Below the pieces are notes generated by a model, which made no database searches, was not told the DNA's origin, and saw only the letters and a list, made by a program, of their open reading frames with translations. From contig JBJKZD010000009.1 of the NCBI GenBank assembly GCA_045560765.1, forward strand, positions 682,001 to 746,000: 64,000 bases of DNA. The letters are read 5' to 3'. Below are positions 25,519-33,278 of the stretch, one piece after another (position 1 is the stretch's first letter; each line of letters begins with the position of its first letter). Both the position numbers and the translations under genes were made by a program. This DNA is from UBA9926 sp913064795 (lineage in GTDB: Bacteria > Pseudomonadota > Gammaproteobacteria > Pseudomonadales > Azotimanducaceae).

Positions 25519-26568
25519 ATGGCATTAGTGAGTATGAGACAGCTGTTAGACCACGCCGCGGAACACGACTACGGCGTTCCGGCATTTAATGTCAACAATC
25601 TTGAGCAAATGCGGGCGATTATGGAGGCTGCTCGTGAAACCGACGCACCTGTTATCGTGCAAGCCTCTGCAGGGGCAAGAAAATATGCCGGAAGTAATTT
25701 CTTGCGGCACCTGATTTTAGCAGCGATCGAAGAGTTTCCTGAGATTCCCGTAGTGATGCACCAAGATCACGGCGCCTCGCCTGCTGCCTGTCAGCAGTCT
25801 ATCCAGCTGGGGTTTTCCTCGGTGATGATGGATGGATCGCTCTTAGAGGATCAGAAGACCCCGGCAAGCTATGACTACAACGTTGCCGTGACCCAACAGA
25901 CCGTCGCGATGGCGCATGCCTGCGGGGTGACCGTTGAGGGTGAGCTCGGTTGTTTGGGTTCGCTTGAAACCGGTGAGGCAGGGGAGGAAGACGGGGTGGG
26001 CGCGAGCGGCACCTTATCGATGGATCAGTTATTGACAGATCCGGAACAGGCCGCGGATTTCATCGAGCAAACCGGGTGCGATGCTCTGGCCATCGCAATC
26101 GGAACCAGTCACGGTGCCTACAAATTTTCTCGGCCTCCGACAGGGGATATTTTGGCCATTGAGCAAATCAAACAAATTCATCAAAAAATCCCCAACACCC
26201 ATCTCGTTATGCATGGTTCATCGAGTGTGCCCCAGGACTGGCTAGCGGTGATCAACGAATTTGGTGGCGAGATTCCAGAAACCTACGGTGTGCCTGTGAG
26301 TGAGATTCAAGAAGGCATCCGTCATGGTGTTCGTAAAATTAATATCGATACCGATCTAAGATTGGCCTCGACCGGCGCTATTCGTCGTTTCCTTGCACAA
26401 AATCCTGCTGAATTCGATCCTAGAAAGTATCTCGCTGCTTCGACCGCGGCCATGAAAGACATTGTGATTGCCCGTTATGAGGCGTTTGGAACCGCCGGTC
26501 ATGCGTCATCAATTAAGCCTATCAATCTTGAGGCGATGGCCCAGCGCTACCGCGCCGAAGGCGCCTAA
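25519..26568 (+). CDS. fba: Fructose-bisphosphate aldolase, class II
   Basis: This zinc-dependent aldolase cleaves fructose 1,6-bisphosphate to dihydroxyacetone phosphate and glyceraldehyde 3-phosphate, and also works in the gluconeogenic direction. The 349-residue protein starts MALVSMRQLLDHAAEHDYGVPAFNVNN and belongs to the Calvin-type class II subgroup found in Pseudomonas: VVMHQDHGASPAACQQSIQLGFSSVMMDGS carries metal and substrate residues, then EGELGCLGSLETGEAGEEDG, AIAIGTSHGAYKF, LVMHGSSSVPQ and KINIDTDLRLA. An AAGGAG ribosome-binding site precedes ATG 25519. It follows pgk by 22 bp. Confidence 0.97.
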   Translation: MALVSMRQLLDHAAEHDYGVPAFNVNNLEQMRAIMEAARETDAPVIVQASAGARKYAGSNFLRHLILAAIEEFPEIPVVMHQDHGASPAACQQSIQLGFSSVMMDGSLLEDQKTPASYDYNVAVTQQTVAMAHACGVTVEGELGCLGSLETGEAGEEDGVGASGTLSMDQLLTDPEQAADFIEQTGCDALAIAIGTSHGAYKFSRPPTGDILAIEQIKQIHQKIPNTHLVMHGSSSVPQDWLAVINEFGGEIPETYGVPVSEIQEGIRHGVRKINIDTDLRLASTGAIRRFLAQNPAEFDPRKYLAASTAAMKDIVIARYEAFGTAGHASSIKPINLEAMAQRYRAEGA

Positions 26569-26569
26569 T

Positions 26570-27964
26570 GTGCTGTCAGATCTTCAAAGCCAGTCCTTAG
26601 CGCAGATCTTTGATGCCGATGGGGTTTTAGTTTCTGAAGCCGATCGTACACATTATGGGCAGGACTGGTCGAGGTTCATTGCGCCAGACCCCTCCGCGAT
26701 CGTTTTTCCGAAAGAAGTCTCCCAATTGAAAGCGTTGGTGGCTTTTGCCCGAGCCGAACAGATTGGATTGGTGCCCTCGGGTGGTCGAACCGGACTTTCA
26801 GGGGGTGCAACAGCAGCCCGTGGTGAAGTCGTTGTTTCGTTTGAGCGGATGAACCGGGTGTTAGATTTTGATGAGGCATCTCGACTCGTGCTTGTCGAGC
26901 CCGGGGTCATTACTCAGCAACTCCAGCAGTTTGCGATGGATCAAGGACATTACTATCCCGTTGATTTTGCGTCTTCGGGTTCGAGTCATATCGGCGGCAA
27001 CATTGCGACCAATGCCGGCGGGATCAAAGTTTTGCGCTATGGCTTGACCCGCGAATGGGTGGCCGGATTGGAGGTAGTGACCGGCAATGGTGATCATCTC
27101 TCGCTCAATCACGGCTTGGTCAAAAACGCGACCGGGATTGATCAGCGCCATCTCTTTGTTGGTTCCGAGGGCATTTTAGGATTCACCTCCGCCGCTTGGA
27201 TGAAACTGACCGAGGCTCCCCAGCCACTGCGAGTGATGCTGCTGGCTGTGCCGAGTATGCGAATTGCGTTGTCGGTATTGGCAGAGTGCCAAAGGCATCT
27301 GAACTTAACGGCATTTGAGTTCTTTTCACGAGAGGCCTTAATGCAGGTCCGCAATCATTTATCGTTGGCTGCTCCGCTGTCCGACGCACCGTTTTACGTG
27401 TTGTGCGAGTTTGAGCAAATTAAGGGTGCCGAAGCTGGGCTCAATGATGCCGCAGATATCTTCGCGAAGTTGTCCGAAAAATCTTGGGTGAGCGATGGTG
27501 TTATCGCCCAAAGCGATCGGGAAAACCAATCACTCTGGCGGTATCGTGAGGGTATTTCTGAGGCGATCACGCCGCGTACGCCCTACAAGCATGATCTGTC
27601 GGTACGCATCAGTCGAGCGCCAGAATTTTTAGAAGCGGTAGAAAGCACACTCAAAATCGCTGCCTTACCCTTTGAAATCATATGGTTTGGACACATCGGC
27701 GACGGTAACGTGCATCTCAATATTCTCCGGCCTGAGGATTGGTCTGTTGCGCGGTTTATAAAAGCCTGCGAGCCCTTAGGGCTTCAAATTATGCAGGTCG
27801 TGGCAACATTTAATGGCAGCGTATCGGCAGAGCATGGTGTTGGGCTTTTGAAGAAAGATTATCTTCCTTTCACGAAAAGCGATTCAGAGCGCGCCATGAT
27901 GCGCAACATCAAGCGGGTTTATGATCCCGATGGTGTGATTAACCCGGGTAAAATTTTTGATTAA
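26570..27964 (+). CDS. FAD-linked oxidase, probable D-2-hydroxyglutarate dehydrogenase
   Basis: This 464-residue flavoprotein of the GlcD/D-lactate dehydrogenase group oxidises a D-2-hydroxyacid. The FAD-binding PCMH domain (about residues 40-215) has PSGGRTGLSGGATA, YYPVDFASSGSSHIGGNIATNAGGIKVLRYG and EGILGF; the C-terminal domain has PYKHDLSVRIS, WFGHIGDGNVHLNIL, SAEHGVGLLKKDYL and INPGKIFD. The pattern closely follows the Pseudomonas enzyme that removes D-2-hydroxyglutarate produced as a side product of SerA; that identity is inferred from recalled sequence similarity. The start is a GTG at 26570, one base after the fba stop, because no ATG gives a sensible N-terminus. It is probably the last gene of the tkt operon. 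Confidence 0.85.
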   Translation: MLSDLQSQSLAQIFDADGVLVSEADRTHYGQDWSRFIAPDPSAIVFPKEVSQLKALVAFARAEQIGLVPSGGRTGLSGGATAARGEVVVSFERMNRVLDFDEASRLVLVEPGVITQQLQQFAMDQGHYYPVDFASSGSSHIGGNIATNAGGIKVLRYGLTREWVAGLEVVTGNGDHLSLNHGLVKNATGIDQRHLFVGSEGILGFTSAAWMKLTEAPQPLRVMLLAVPSMRIALSVLAECQRHLNLTAFEFFSREALMQVRNHLSLAAPLSDAPFYVLCEFEQIKGAEAGLNDAADIFAKLSEKSWVSDGVIAQSDRENQSLWRYREGISEAITPRTPYKHDLSVRISRAPEFLEAVESTLKIAALPFEIIWFGHIGDGNVHLNILRPEDWSVARFIKACEPLGLQIMQVVATFNGSVSAEHGVGLLKKDYLPFTKSDSERAMMRNIKRVYDPDGVINPGKIFD

Positions 27965-28312
27965 TGCGCGAATTAAGATTGGCTTGTGGTTTGACCCTAG
28001 ACAGAGAGGGGTTTTGTGCTTTTAGTGGCTCACTTTTAGGACATGCTTTGGTCTGAGGATTAACGTTATTGAAACCTTTTGTCAGTCTGAAGCGTCGAAA
28101 GCCGAGCTGGTTACGCGTTGCTCAATACCCACCGATCGACGGGGATTACCGAGTATAAAAAACTGAGGTGCTTGGCTTGAATCAGGTTCTAAAACATAGT
28201 CTGGATCGAGTTTTTCAACCACCCACTCAATTCAATGCTATTTCGTCCGCAGACGATCGGGCTACCTTAAAAGATTCAGAACACCGCGATGAACGATGGC
28301 CCCAGAGGGGGT
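27965..28312. other. 348-bp gap between the convergent D2HGDH and rpiA genes
   Basis: No gene is recognisable in six frames. At the left, CCCT-AGACAGAG-AGGG (27995-28010) followed by a T-rich stretch (GTTTTGTGCTTTT) could be a weak terminator for the tkt operon. At the right, CCCC-AGAG-GGGG (28300-28311) lies just after the rpiA stop and could be a weak hairpin for the opposite strand, but has no T run. The rest shows no repeats or motifs that I can support. Confidence 0.45.
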
Positions 28313-29002
28313 CTAGGCAGGGAGTTCCCGCCCACTTGTAAATGTGCCGACCTGGTTGTTGTGGTCCATCAACAGCACATCAGCACCTCGGTTCGCGAAT
28401 AGGCCATTGGTGACAACCCCGGGAATTTGATTAATGGCGGCTTCGAGTGATGCTGGATCAGAGATCTCAAGGTCGTGCACATCGATGATCTGATGGCCAT
28501 TATCGGTGATCGTGCCTTGCCGCAGTACGGGTGTACCACCGAGTTTGACCATCTCGAGCGCAACCAGGGACCGAGCCATTGAAATGACTTCAATCGGTAG
28601 CGGGAAGGCTCCCAACTGCTTGACCCATTTACTGCTGTCAGCAATGCAGACAAAACACTCGGAAGCGCTCGCAACAATTTTCTCTCGGGTTAACGCCGCG
28701 CCGCCGCCTTTAATCATGCTGAAATCGTTCGATATTTCGTCGGCGCCGTCGACGTAAACCGCGAGGGAGGAAACTTCAGTCAGTGAAACGACCTGGATAC
28801 CATGACCCTTAAGACGGTTCGCCGACGCATCAGAGCTGGCTACAGCGCCCGCAAATTTGTGTTGAACCTGCGCCAGCGCATCAATAAAAAAATTAGCCGT
28901 TGAGCCAGTGCCCACCCCAATATAGGTCTCGATTTCGAGCATTGGGTCAATATATTCAGCAGCGGCAATCCCTAGAAGTTTTTTCTTTTCGTCTTGGTCC
29001 AT
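28313..29002 (-). CDS. rpiA: Ribose-5-phosphate isomerase A
   Basis: RpiA interconverts ribose 5-phosphate and ribulose 5-phosphate, supplying the pentoses used by transketolase encoded nearby. The 229-residue protein has IGVGTGSTANFFIDAL near residue 29, ASSDASANRLKGHG, LAVYVDGADEISNDFSMIKGGGAALTREKIVAS (holding catalytic Asp, Lys and Glu residues) and a C-terminal GVVTNGLFANRGADVLL. It is about ten residues longer than the E. coli enzyme. The ilvA gene that often lies divergent from rpiA in Pseudomonas is absent; a 235-bp gap separates rpiA from def on the same strand. Confidence 0.96.
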   Translation of the reverse strand: MDQDEKKKLLGIAAAEYIDPMLEIETYIGVGTGSTANFFIDALAQVQHKFAGAVASSDASANRLKGHGIQVVSLTEVSSLAVYVDGADEISNDFSMIKGGGAALTREKIVASASECFVCIADSSKWVKQLGAFPLPIEVISMARSLVALEMVKLGGTPVLRQGTITDNGHQIIDVHDLEISDPASLEAAINQIPGVVTNGLFANRGADVLLMDHNNQVGTFTSGRELPA

Positions 29003-29205
29003 TGGGATTGCGCCTTTTGAAATTTTGTTGGGTTGGGGCAGTTTACCTGAAGCGGTCCCGATCTGTTTGGACGAATGCTGGGACTGTTCTTATCAACGGC
29101 GTTGCCTCTGGCGCTCCTTCGAGCAAGGGCTTGAGTGAGCTTGTCGAGTAGTCATTCCTATGGACTTGTCGCGTGATGATCCATTCTCGGGAAGATCAAA
29201 ACCTG

Positions 29206-29246
29206 TCCCGACGGCAGATGACGGTCGACAGGTGTCATTATCGGGA
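29206..29246 (-). terminator. Possible terminator after def
   Basis: TCCCGA (29206-29211) and TCGGGA (29241-29246) enclose a second short stem, ATGAC/GTCAT. On the minus strand the structure spans the def stop codon and is followed by ACAGGTTTT. The T run is short, so efficiency is doubtful. Confidence 0.25.
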
Positions 29247-29777
29247 GTCGGCGTGATAGCGCTCGAACTCGGCTTCAAAGCTCATCAGCGCCGGATCCTT
29301 AACACGATCGATGTAAAGACGTCCTTGAAGATGGTCCAGTTCATGCTGCACCACTGTTGCAGGAAATCCCGAAAATTGAACCTCGATGGTTTTGCCTTGG
29401 TCGTTGGTATAACAGACGTTGATGGATTGAGGCCGCTCGACGTAACCTCTCAGGCCAGGTATGGACAAGCAACCCTCCCAAAAACCAGCGGTGGTTGCAT
29501 CTAGCACCTCAATCCTTGGGTTGATCAGTACGGTAAAGCCAAAGGCCGAGAGCGTCCCATAGCGCGAGTTGCCCTCAGGAATTTCGATAATCACCAGATT
29601 AAATGGAACATCAATTTGCGGTGCGGCCAGCCCAATACCCCCCGCATCTTTAAGGGTGTCTCTCATGTCCGCAATCAACGTGTTGAAAGCGTCACTGCCA
29701 AGTTGATCGAGAGGGTAGTCCGCGGCTTGAATGCGTAGATTCGGGTGTCCCATTTTCAGAATCGGTTGAACTGCCAT
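29238..29777 (-). CDS. def: Peptide deformylase
   Basis: Peptide deformylase removes the formyl group from the N-terminal methionine of new proteins. All three catalytic motifs are intact in this 179-residue protein: GGIGLAAPQI (about residues 47-56), EGCLSIPG with the metal-ligand Cys, and QHELDHLQG with the HExxH-type metal site and catalytic Glu. It is not next to fmt, the usual partner of the main def gene, so it may be a second deformylase copy. The chain carries an insertion around FNLVIIEIPEGNSRYG and a longer C-terminus (FERYHADSR), as in the standalone type of Pseudomonas-like bacteria. Confidence 0.9.
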   Translation of the reverse strand: MAVQPILKMGHPNLRIQAADYPLDQLGSDAFNTLIADMRDTLKDAGGIGLAAPQIDVPFNLVIIEIPEGNSRYGTLSAFGFTVLINPRIEVLDATTAGFWEGCLSIPGLRGYVERPQSINVCYTNDQGKTIEVQFSGFPATVVQHELDHLQGRLYIDRVKDPALMSFEAEFERYHADSR

Positions 29778-29839
29778 TGGGTCCTCCTAGTAGGGCTTAA
29801 GTTTAAAGGAAGTTGATGTAGGGCCCCCAGCCCACGTGA

Positions 29840-30418
29840 TCATGCCGGAGCAGAAACCTCGATGACCTCGAGTGGTGTGATGACATAATCAAGATCAATA
29901 TCCCAGGGATGACGTTCGAACTCACTCTCTTGAAAAGCATGGGCGAGCCCGATGAGGCAGGGTCGACTGGGAACCTCAGCACACTCCGCCAGTGTCCGGT
30001 CGAAATATCCCCCCCCCATTCCCAACCGCTGACCGCCCCGGGAAAAAGCGGTCAGTGGCAGCAACAGCGCGTCGTGATGGGTTGCGCTCAGTAAAGACTC
30101 TGGTGGCACTTGGGGCTCAGGGATGTGATAACGGTTGTGCTTGTACTGGGTGTTGGGTTCAAGTTTTGCGAAGTTGAGCGATTGATCGGCTCTGATGACG
30201 GGCAGTGTGCAGGTGTAACCTAATTTGAGACATTCGCTGAGGATATCAAGCGGGGAAATTTCACCATCGCTTGGCCAATAGGCAGAAATCCGGGTAGCGC
30301 GGCGCGCTTTAAGCAGGTTGAGACAGCTCGACGCGATGGTATTGGCCGCATCCATCTGCTCGTTGATGCTGAGGGATCGCCTCAGGGATCGAAAGTGCCG
30401 CCGTATCGCGTGGGTCAA
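29840..30418 (-). CDS. ygfA: 5-formyltetrahydrofolate cyclo-ligase
   Basis: The enzyme converts 5-formyltetrahydrofolate to 5,10-methenyltetrahydrofolate with ATP, recycling a folate that inhibits other enzymes, notably serine hydroxymethyltransferase. The 192-residue protein has the early basic RxxRRSLS segment, ISAYWPSDGEISPLDIL, LPVIRADQSLNFAKL, and the C-terminal phosphate-binding LPLTAFSRGGQRLGMGGGYFDRTLA followed by LIGLAHAFQ. It lies downstream of the 6S RNA gene on the same strand, the zapA-ssrS-ygfA order known from E. coli and Pseudomonas. Confidence 0.94.
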   Translation of the reverse strand: MTHAIRRHFRSLRRSLSINEQMDAANTIASSCLNLLKARRATRISAYWPSDGEISPLDILSECLKLGYTCTLPVIRADQSLNFAKLEPNTQYKHNRYHIPEPQVPPESLLSATHHDALLLPLTAFSRGGQRLGMGGGYFDRTLAECAEVPSRPCLIGLAHAFQESEFERHPWDIDLDYVITPLEVIEVSAPA

Positions 30419-30486
30419 AATGGCCTCAAGGCATTCGCCTGTATTGCAGATTAAATGCAGTTAAAATAGCGGTGCTAAACAAAAGC

Positions 30487-30663
30487 GACGCCCCAAATTG
30501 CCGCTGTCTGAAAGGCCCTTGAACCCTGCGGTTCAAGACGGTGGTCTCCAACGAACCGAAGGCTCTCCGCAGAACGGATGTGCGCACAAGTTTCGTTAAA
30601 AGACCTCCTAGCGTTCGCATAAAGGGTCGAGGACATATCGACTGGCTAACAATCCAGGGCGTC
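30487..30663 (-). ncRNA. ssrS: 6S RNA
   Basis: The 6S RNA imitates an open promoter and holds sigma70 RNA polymerase in stationary phase. On the minus strand between zapA and ygfA the transcript would begin GACGCCC (30663-30657) and end GGGCGTC (30493-30487), perfectly complementary, closing the long rod. The signature block CTTGAACCGCAGGGTTCAAG near the 3' side corresponds to the hairpin CTTGAACCAAGGGTTCAAG of E. coli 6S RNA. Predicted length of 177 nt is close to 184 nt in E. coli. A TATAAT box sits 7 bp upstream of the 5' end. Exact ends are inferred from the closing stem. Confidence 0.9.
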
Positions 30664-30669
30664 TTTTAA

Positions 30670-30675
30670 ATTATA
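30670..30675 (-). promoter_or_regulatory. -10 box of the 6S RNA promoter
   Basis: On the minus strand the sequence reads TGC-TATAAT, a consensus -10 with the TG of an extended -10, placed 7 bp before the predicted 5' end of 6S RNA. No good -35 hexamer is seen 16-18 bp further upstream, so the extended -10 probably compensates. Confidence 0.65.
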
Positions 30676-30718
30676 GCAGGGACCGGGCTGGGGTCTCTAC
30701 GTTGATTCCGCGGTGATT

Positions 30719-31039
30719 TTAAGCGCCAGCTGCTTTGAGTGCGTCGATCAATTGATCAACTTTCAAAGTGCTTCCTTCGAGACTATGACTCTGGGCTTCG
30801 AGCGAGGCCTGGGCAGATTGATTGCCACGGTCAGCGGCAAGAAAGTCGTTGGTGATGTTCAGCGCTGCCATAACGGCTAAGCGGTCGAGACCCAAAACGC
30901 TGCCGGAGCTTTTTATTTCCCGCATTTTTTGGTCCAAATAGAAAGCGGAGTCCCGTAGTGCTTGAACCTCATTGGCCGGACAGCTGATTTGATAATCTTT
31001 GTCAAAAATAGCGACGGTAATGGTCTCTTGCTGTGTCAT
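30719..31039 (-). CDS. zapA: Cell division protein ZapA
   Basis: ZapA bundles FtsZ filaments at the division site. The 106-residue protein has the N-terminal ITVAIFDKDYQISCP strand region, LRDSAFYLDQKMREIKSSG, the conserved DRLAVMAALNITNDFL segment and a C-terminal coiled coil. Length agrees with E. coli ZapA (109). It lies two bases after the small coiled-coil gene at 31041-31238 and just upstream of the 6S RNA gene, the usual arrangement. Confidence 0.94.
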   Translation of the reverse strand: MTQQETITVAIFDKDYQISCPANEVQALRDSAFYLDQKMREIKSSGSVLGLDRLAVMAALNITNDFLAADRGNQSAQASLEAQSHSLEGSTLKVDQLIDALKAAGA

Positions 31040-31040
31040 T

Positions 31041-31238
31041 TCAATCTTGCTCCAGCGACTTGAGTCTTAGGATCATGGCCTCGACTTTGCCTTTGACTGC
31101 GACGTTGCGTTCGAGCAAAACCGATCGCTCTTGGCTCAGTCGTAAGTTATCAGCTTGCAGTTGAGATTGTTTGGACAGCAGAGCCTCGCAGAGCTCGGTG
31201 AGTTCATCAAGTTTGGATTCTAGATCGGCTAGGCTCAC
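31041..31238 (-). CDS. Small coiled-coil protein (TIGR02449 type, ZapB-like)
   Basis: This 65-residue protein is almost entirely one amphipathic helix with leucine heptads (LADLESKLDELTELCEALLSKQSQLQADNLRLSQ...). Proteins of this type are encoded directly upstream of zapA in Pseudomonas-like gammaproteobacteria, with the same two-base spacing seen here, and are annotated TIGR02449. They resemble ZapB in size and coiled-coil nature, so a role at the Z ring is plausible, but that is inferred from context rather than from a known motif. Confidence 0.85.
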   Translation of the reverse strand: MSLADLESKLDELTELCEALLSKQSQLQADNLRLSQERSVLLERNVAVKGKVEAMILRLKSLEQD

Positions 31239-31382
31239 AGGTGGCTCCTTTTATCTGACGGTAATATAAAGGTCGACCCAGACCAAGGTCAATGAAAGGG
31301 CCCACCCGAGGCACAAAACTCGCCTGACCACGGTGATCATCATACAATGAGGTACGGAAATGAAAAGGGATCTGCGATATCC

Positions 31383-31928
31383 ATGGAGGAAATGACCCAC
31401 CAACAGATTGCGGGTGAATTAATAGCGCTGGGAAGTGACTGCGGACCTGGAGAGTTTCATGGTTTCGTCGTTGCCCGGGCGGCTCTCCGCGGCGCTTCTG
31501 AGGCGACACTCCCCCGGGAGGTTGTGATGGCTTGGCTTCAAGTTTCGCATCTCAGCGAGTCGCTGTATCAAGTTGCATCGAGTCTTTACAGGACGGCTAT
31601 CGAGAGTTTGGAGGAGTTTGCGGATTTTGATCTAGCCCTACTTTTGCCAGATGACGAGACGGCGATGGACGATCGGTTTTCAGAACTTACGTGTTGGTGT
31701 AACGGGTTTCTGGAGGAATTGCAGGCGAGTCAGGGATCGAACGATTGGCTGATGGATCCAGACTTTCAGGAAATGCGCTCAGACCTGAGCCAGATCGGAC
31801 AAAGTTTAGCCCCTGTGCCTGATTCTGAAGCCAATGAAAACGACTATTTCGAAATCATTGAGTATGTCCGTGTGGTGGTTTTATCAGTTGCCACAGAGGC
31901 CCAACGATCGAAGATGCGTCTTCGGTGA
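31383..31928 (+). CDS. ygfB: UPF0149 family protein YgfB
   Basis: This is an acidic, mostly helical protein of about 181 residues in the UPF0149 (YgfB/YecA) family. Recognisable parts are HQQIAGELIALGSDCGPGEFHGFVVARAALRG at the N-terminus and CWCNGFLEELQAS in the middle, with a C-terminal YFEIIEYVRVVVLSV. In Pseudomonas a YgfB homologue has been linked to beta-lactam resistance through control of ampDh3 expression; whether that holds here is unknown. The start at 31383 is a compromise: ATGs at 31347 and 31392 are alternatives. It is divergent from zapA and its small partner, as in relatives, and is followed directly by the ubiquinone hydroxylase gene; pepP, normally between them, is absent. 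Confidence 0.88.
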   Translation: MEEMTHQQIAGELIALGSDCGPGEFHGFVVARAALRGASEATLPREVVMAWLQVSHLSESLYQVASSLYRTAIESLEEFADFDLALLLPDDETAMDDRFSELTCWCNGFLEELQASQGSNDWLMDPDFQEMRSDLSQIGQSLAPVPDSEANENDYFEIIEYVRVVVLSVATEAQRSKMRLR

Positions 31929-31958
31929 GCGGCTCGATGACGGATTTACGGGTATGTA

Positions 31959-33155
31959 ATGGATCGCTTTGACTATGTCATCGCCGGTGGTGGCCTTGTT
32001 GGGCTCGCTTGCGCTATTGAGTTCTCGCAGATGGGGTTGCGAGGGTTGCTGTTTGATCAGGGCGCTGAGCCTAAGGCACCTCCAGCCATCGGTCACGCTG
32101 AGATCGTTAATCATCAGTTGCTGAATGCGGGCTCACCCAGAGTGAGCGCGATCAATCCAGCGAGTATCCAATTTTTGGATCGGCTAGGCTGGCGATCAAA
32201 CTACAGCGATGCTGGGTTGAGCCCATTTTCGGAAATGCTCGTTTGGGATGGAGAGGGCGGCGGTGATCTGGGGTTTCCCGCAGAGGGATTGATCATTGAG
32301 AATGATCGATTGCGTTGGGCCCTGCATCAGGTCGTAAAAGCACTGGTTCAAGCAGGAAGGTTGGTGTGTCGATGGCAGACCGGGATACAAGATGTTGAGG
32401 ATGCAGCGGATGGGGTTTCGCTTCGATTAACTTCGGATGAGGCAATCAGCGCAGAGTTGATGGTTGCTGCCGATGGCGCACGCTCTAAAACCCGAGACTT
32501 GCTCGGGATCCGAACCCTGAGTTGGCAATATAATCAGACCGCAATTGCCGGTGTCATCGCCACCGGTCGTCCCCATGGTCAGGTCGCTCGACAATGTTTT
32601 ACACCTGATGGCCCCTTGGCGTTCTTGCCCCTGCCTGAGCCCGATCAAAACGTGATTGTGTGGTCCTCGACCAAGAATGATGAGCGCTTGAATCTGTCCC
32701 CAAGCGCATTGTGCGCCGAAATTGAGAAATATGCTGAGGGTGCACTGGGCCATGTGCGAGCGGTGGGCCCCTTGGCGCACTTTCCGCTGCAGCAACAACA
32801 GGCCCACCGGTATGTCGGCAAGGCTTCTGTTTTAGTCGGTGATGCTGCGCACAGCATCCACCCGTTGGCCGGTCAAGGTCTCAATCTTGGATTTGCTGAT
32901 GTTAAAGCGCTGGCAGCGGCGCTTCAAAAAACACGGCTCGGTTCAAAGCGAGGGCTCACTGCAGCGCTCCAGGTCTACCAGGGTCAGAGAAGACCGTTAA
33001 ATCTTCGAATGATGGCAACGACGGAATTGCTCAAGCGGGTCTTTGACCCACCCTCCCCCGCACTTAGGCTGGCGCGTAATATAGGGTTACGCTGGCTTGA
33101 TTCTCAGTCCCGGCTCAAGCAGGCGCTGACCTTGGCCGCCTCCGGCCACATGTAA
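31959..33155 (+). CDS. FAD-dependent ubiquinone-synthesis hydroxylase (UbiH/UbiI/VisC family)
   Basis: This 398-residue flavoprotein hydroxylates the aromatic ring of ubiquinone precursors. It has the N-terminal FAD motif YVIAGGGLVGLACAIEFS, the AADGARSKTRDLLGI signature near residue 170, and the hallmark GDAAHSIHPLAGQGLNLGFADV near residue 290. The family includes UbiH, UbiI and UbiF, which differ in the ring carbon attacked; sequence alone does not tell me which this is. Most gammaproteobacteria have pepP-ubiH-ubiI here; only one hydroxylase is present and pepP is missing. A 123-bp gap leads to gcvT. Confidence 0.9.
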   Translation: MDRFDYVIAGGGLVGLACAIEFSQMGLRGLLFDQGAEPKAPPAIGHAEIVNHQLLNAGSPRVSAINPASIQFLDRLGWRSNYSDAGLSPFSEMLVWDGEGGGDLGFPAEGLIIENDRLRWALHQVVKALVQAGRLVCRWQTGIQDVEDAADGVSLRLTSDEAISAELMVAADGARSKTRDLLGIRTLSWQYNQTAIAGVIATGRPHGQVARQCFTPDGPLAFLPLPEPDQNVIVWSSTKNDERLNLSPSALCAEIEKYAEGALGHVRAVGPLAHFPLQQQQAHRYVGKASVLVGDAAHSIHPLAGQGLNLGFADVKALAAALQKTRLGSKRGLTAALQVYQGQRRPLNLRMMATTELLKRVFDPPSPALRLARNIGLRWLDSQSRLKQALTLAASGHM

Positions 33156-33278
33156 GGGTTGAGATGCCTCATTTGTGATGATGAACAAAACTGATGATCA
33201 AGCTGACCCGAATGCGGGGCACATTGAATTAAACTCCGTTAAACTCGTCTCAAGTGCCGGTCGGTCAGAGAAGTCGTA

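Noticed and set aside
30426..30620. Reverse-strand 64-codon ORF between ygfA and zapA
   Set aside because: It lies across the predicted 6S RNA gene; the Arg-rich translation has no family resemblance.
33156..33278. Possible glycine riboswitch before gcvT
   Set aside because: The 123-bp gap lacks the conserved aptamer core sequences and is short for a tandem aptamer.
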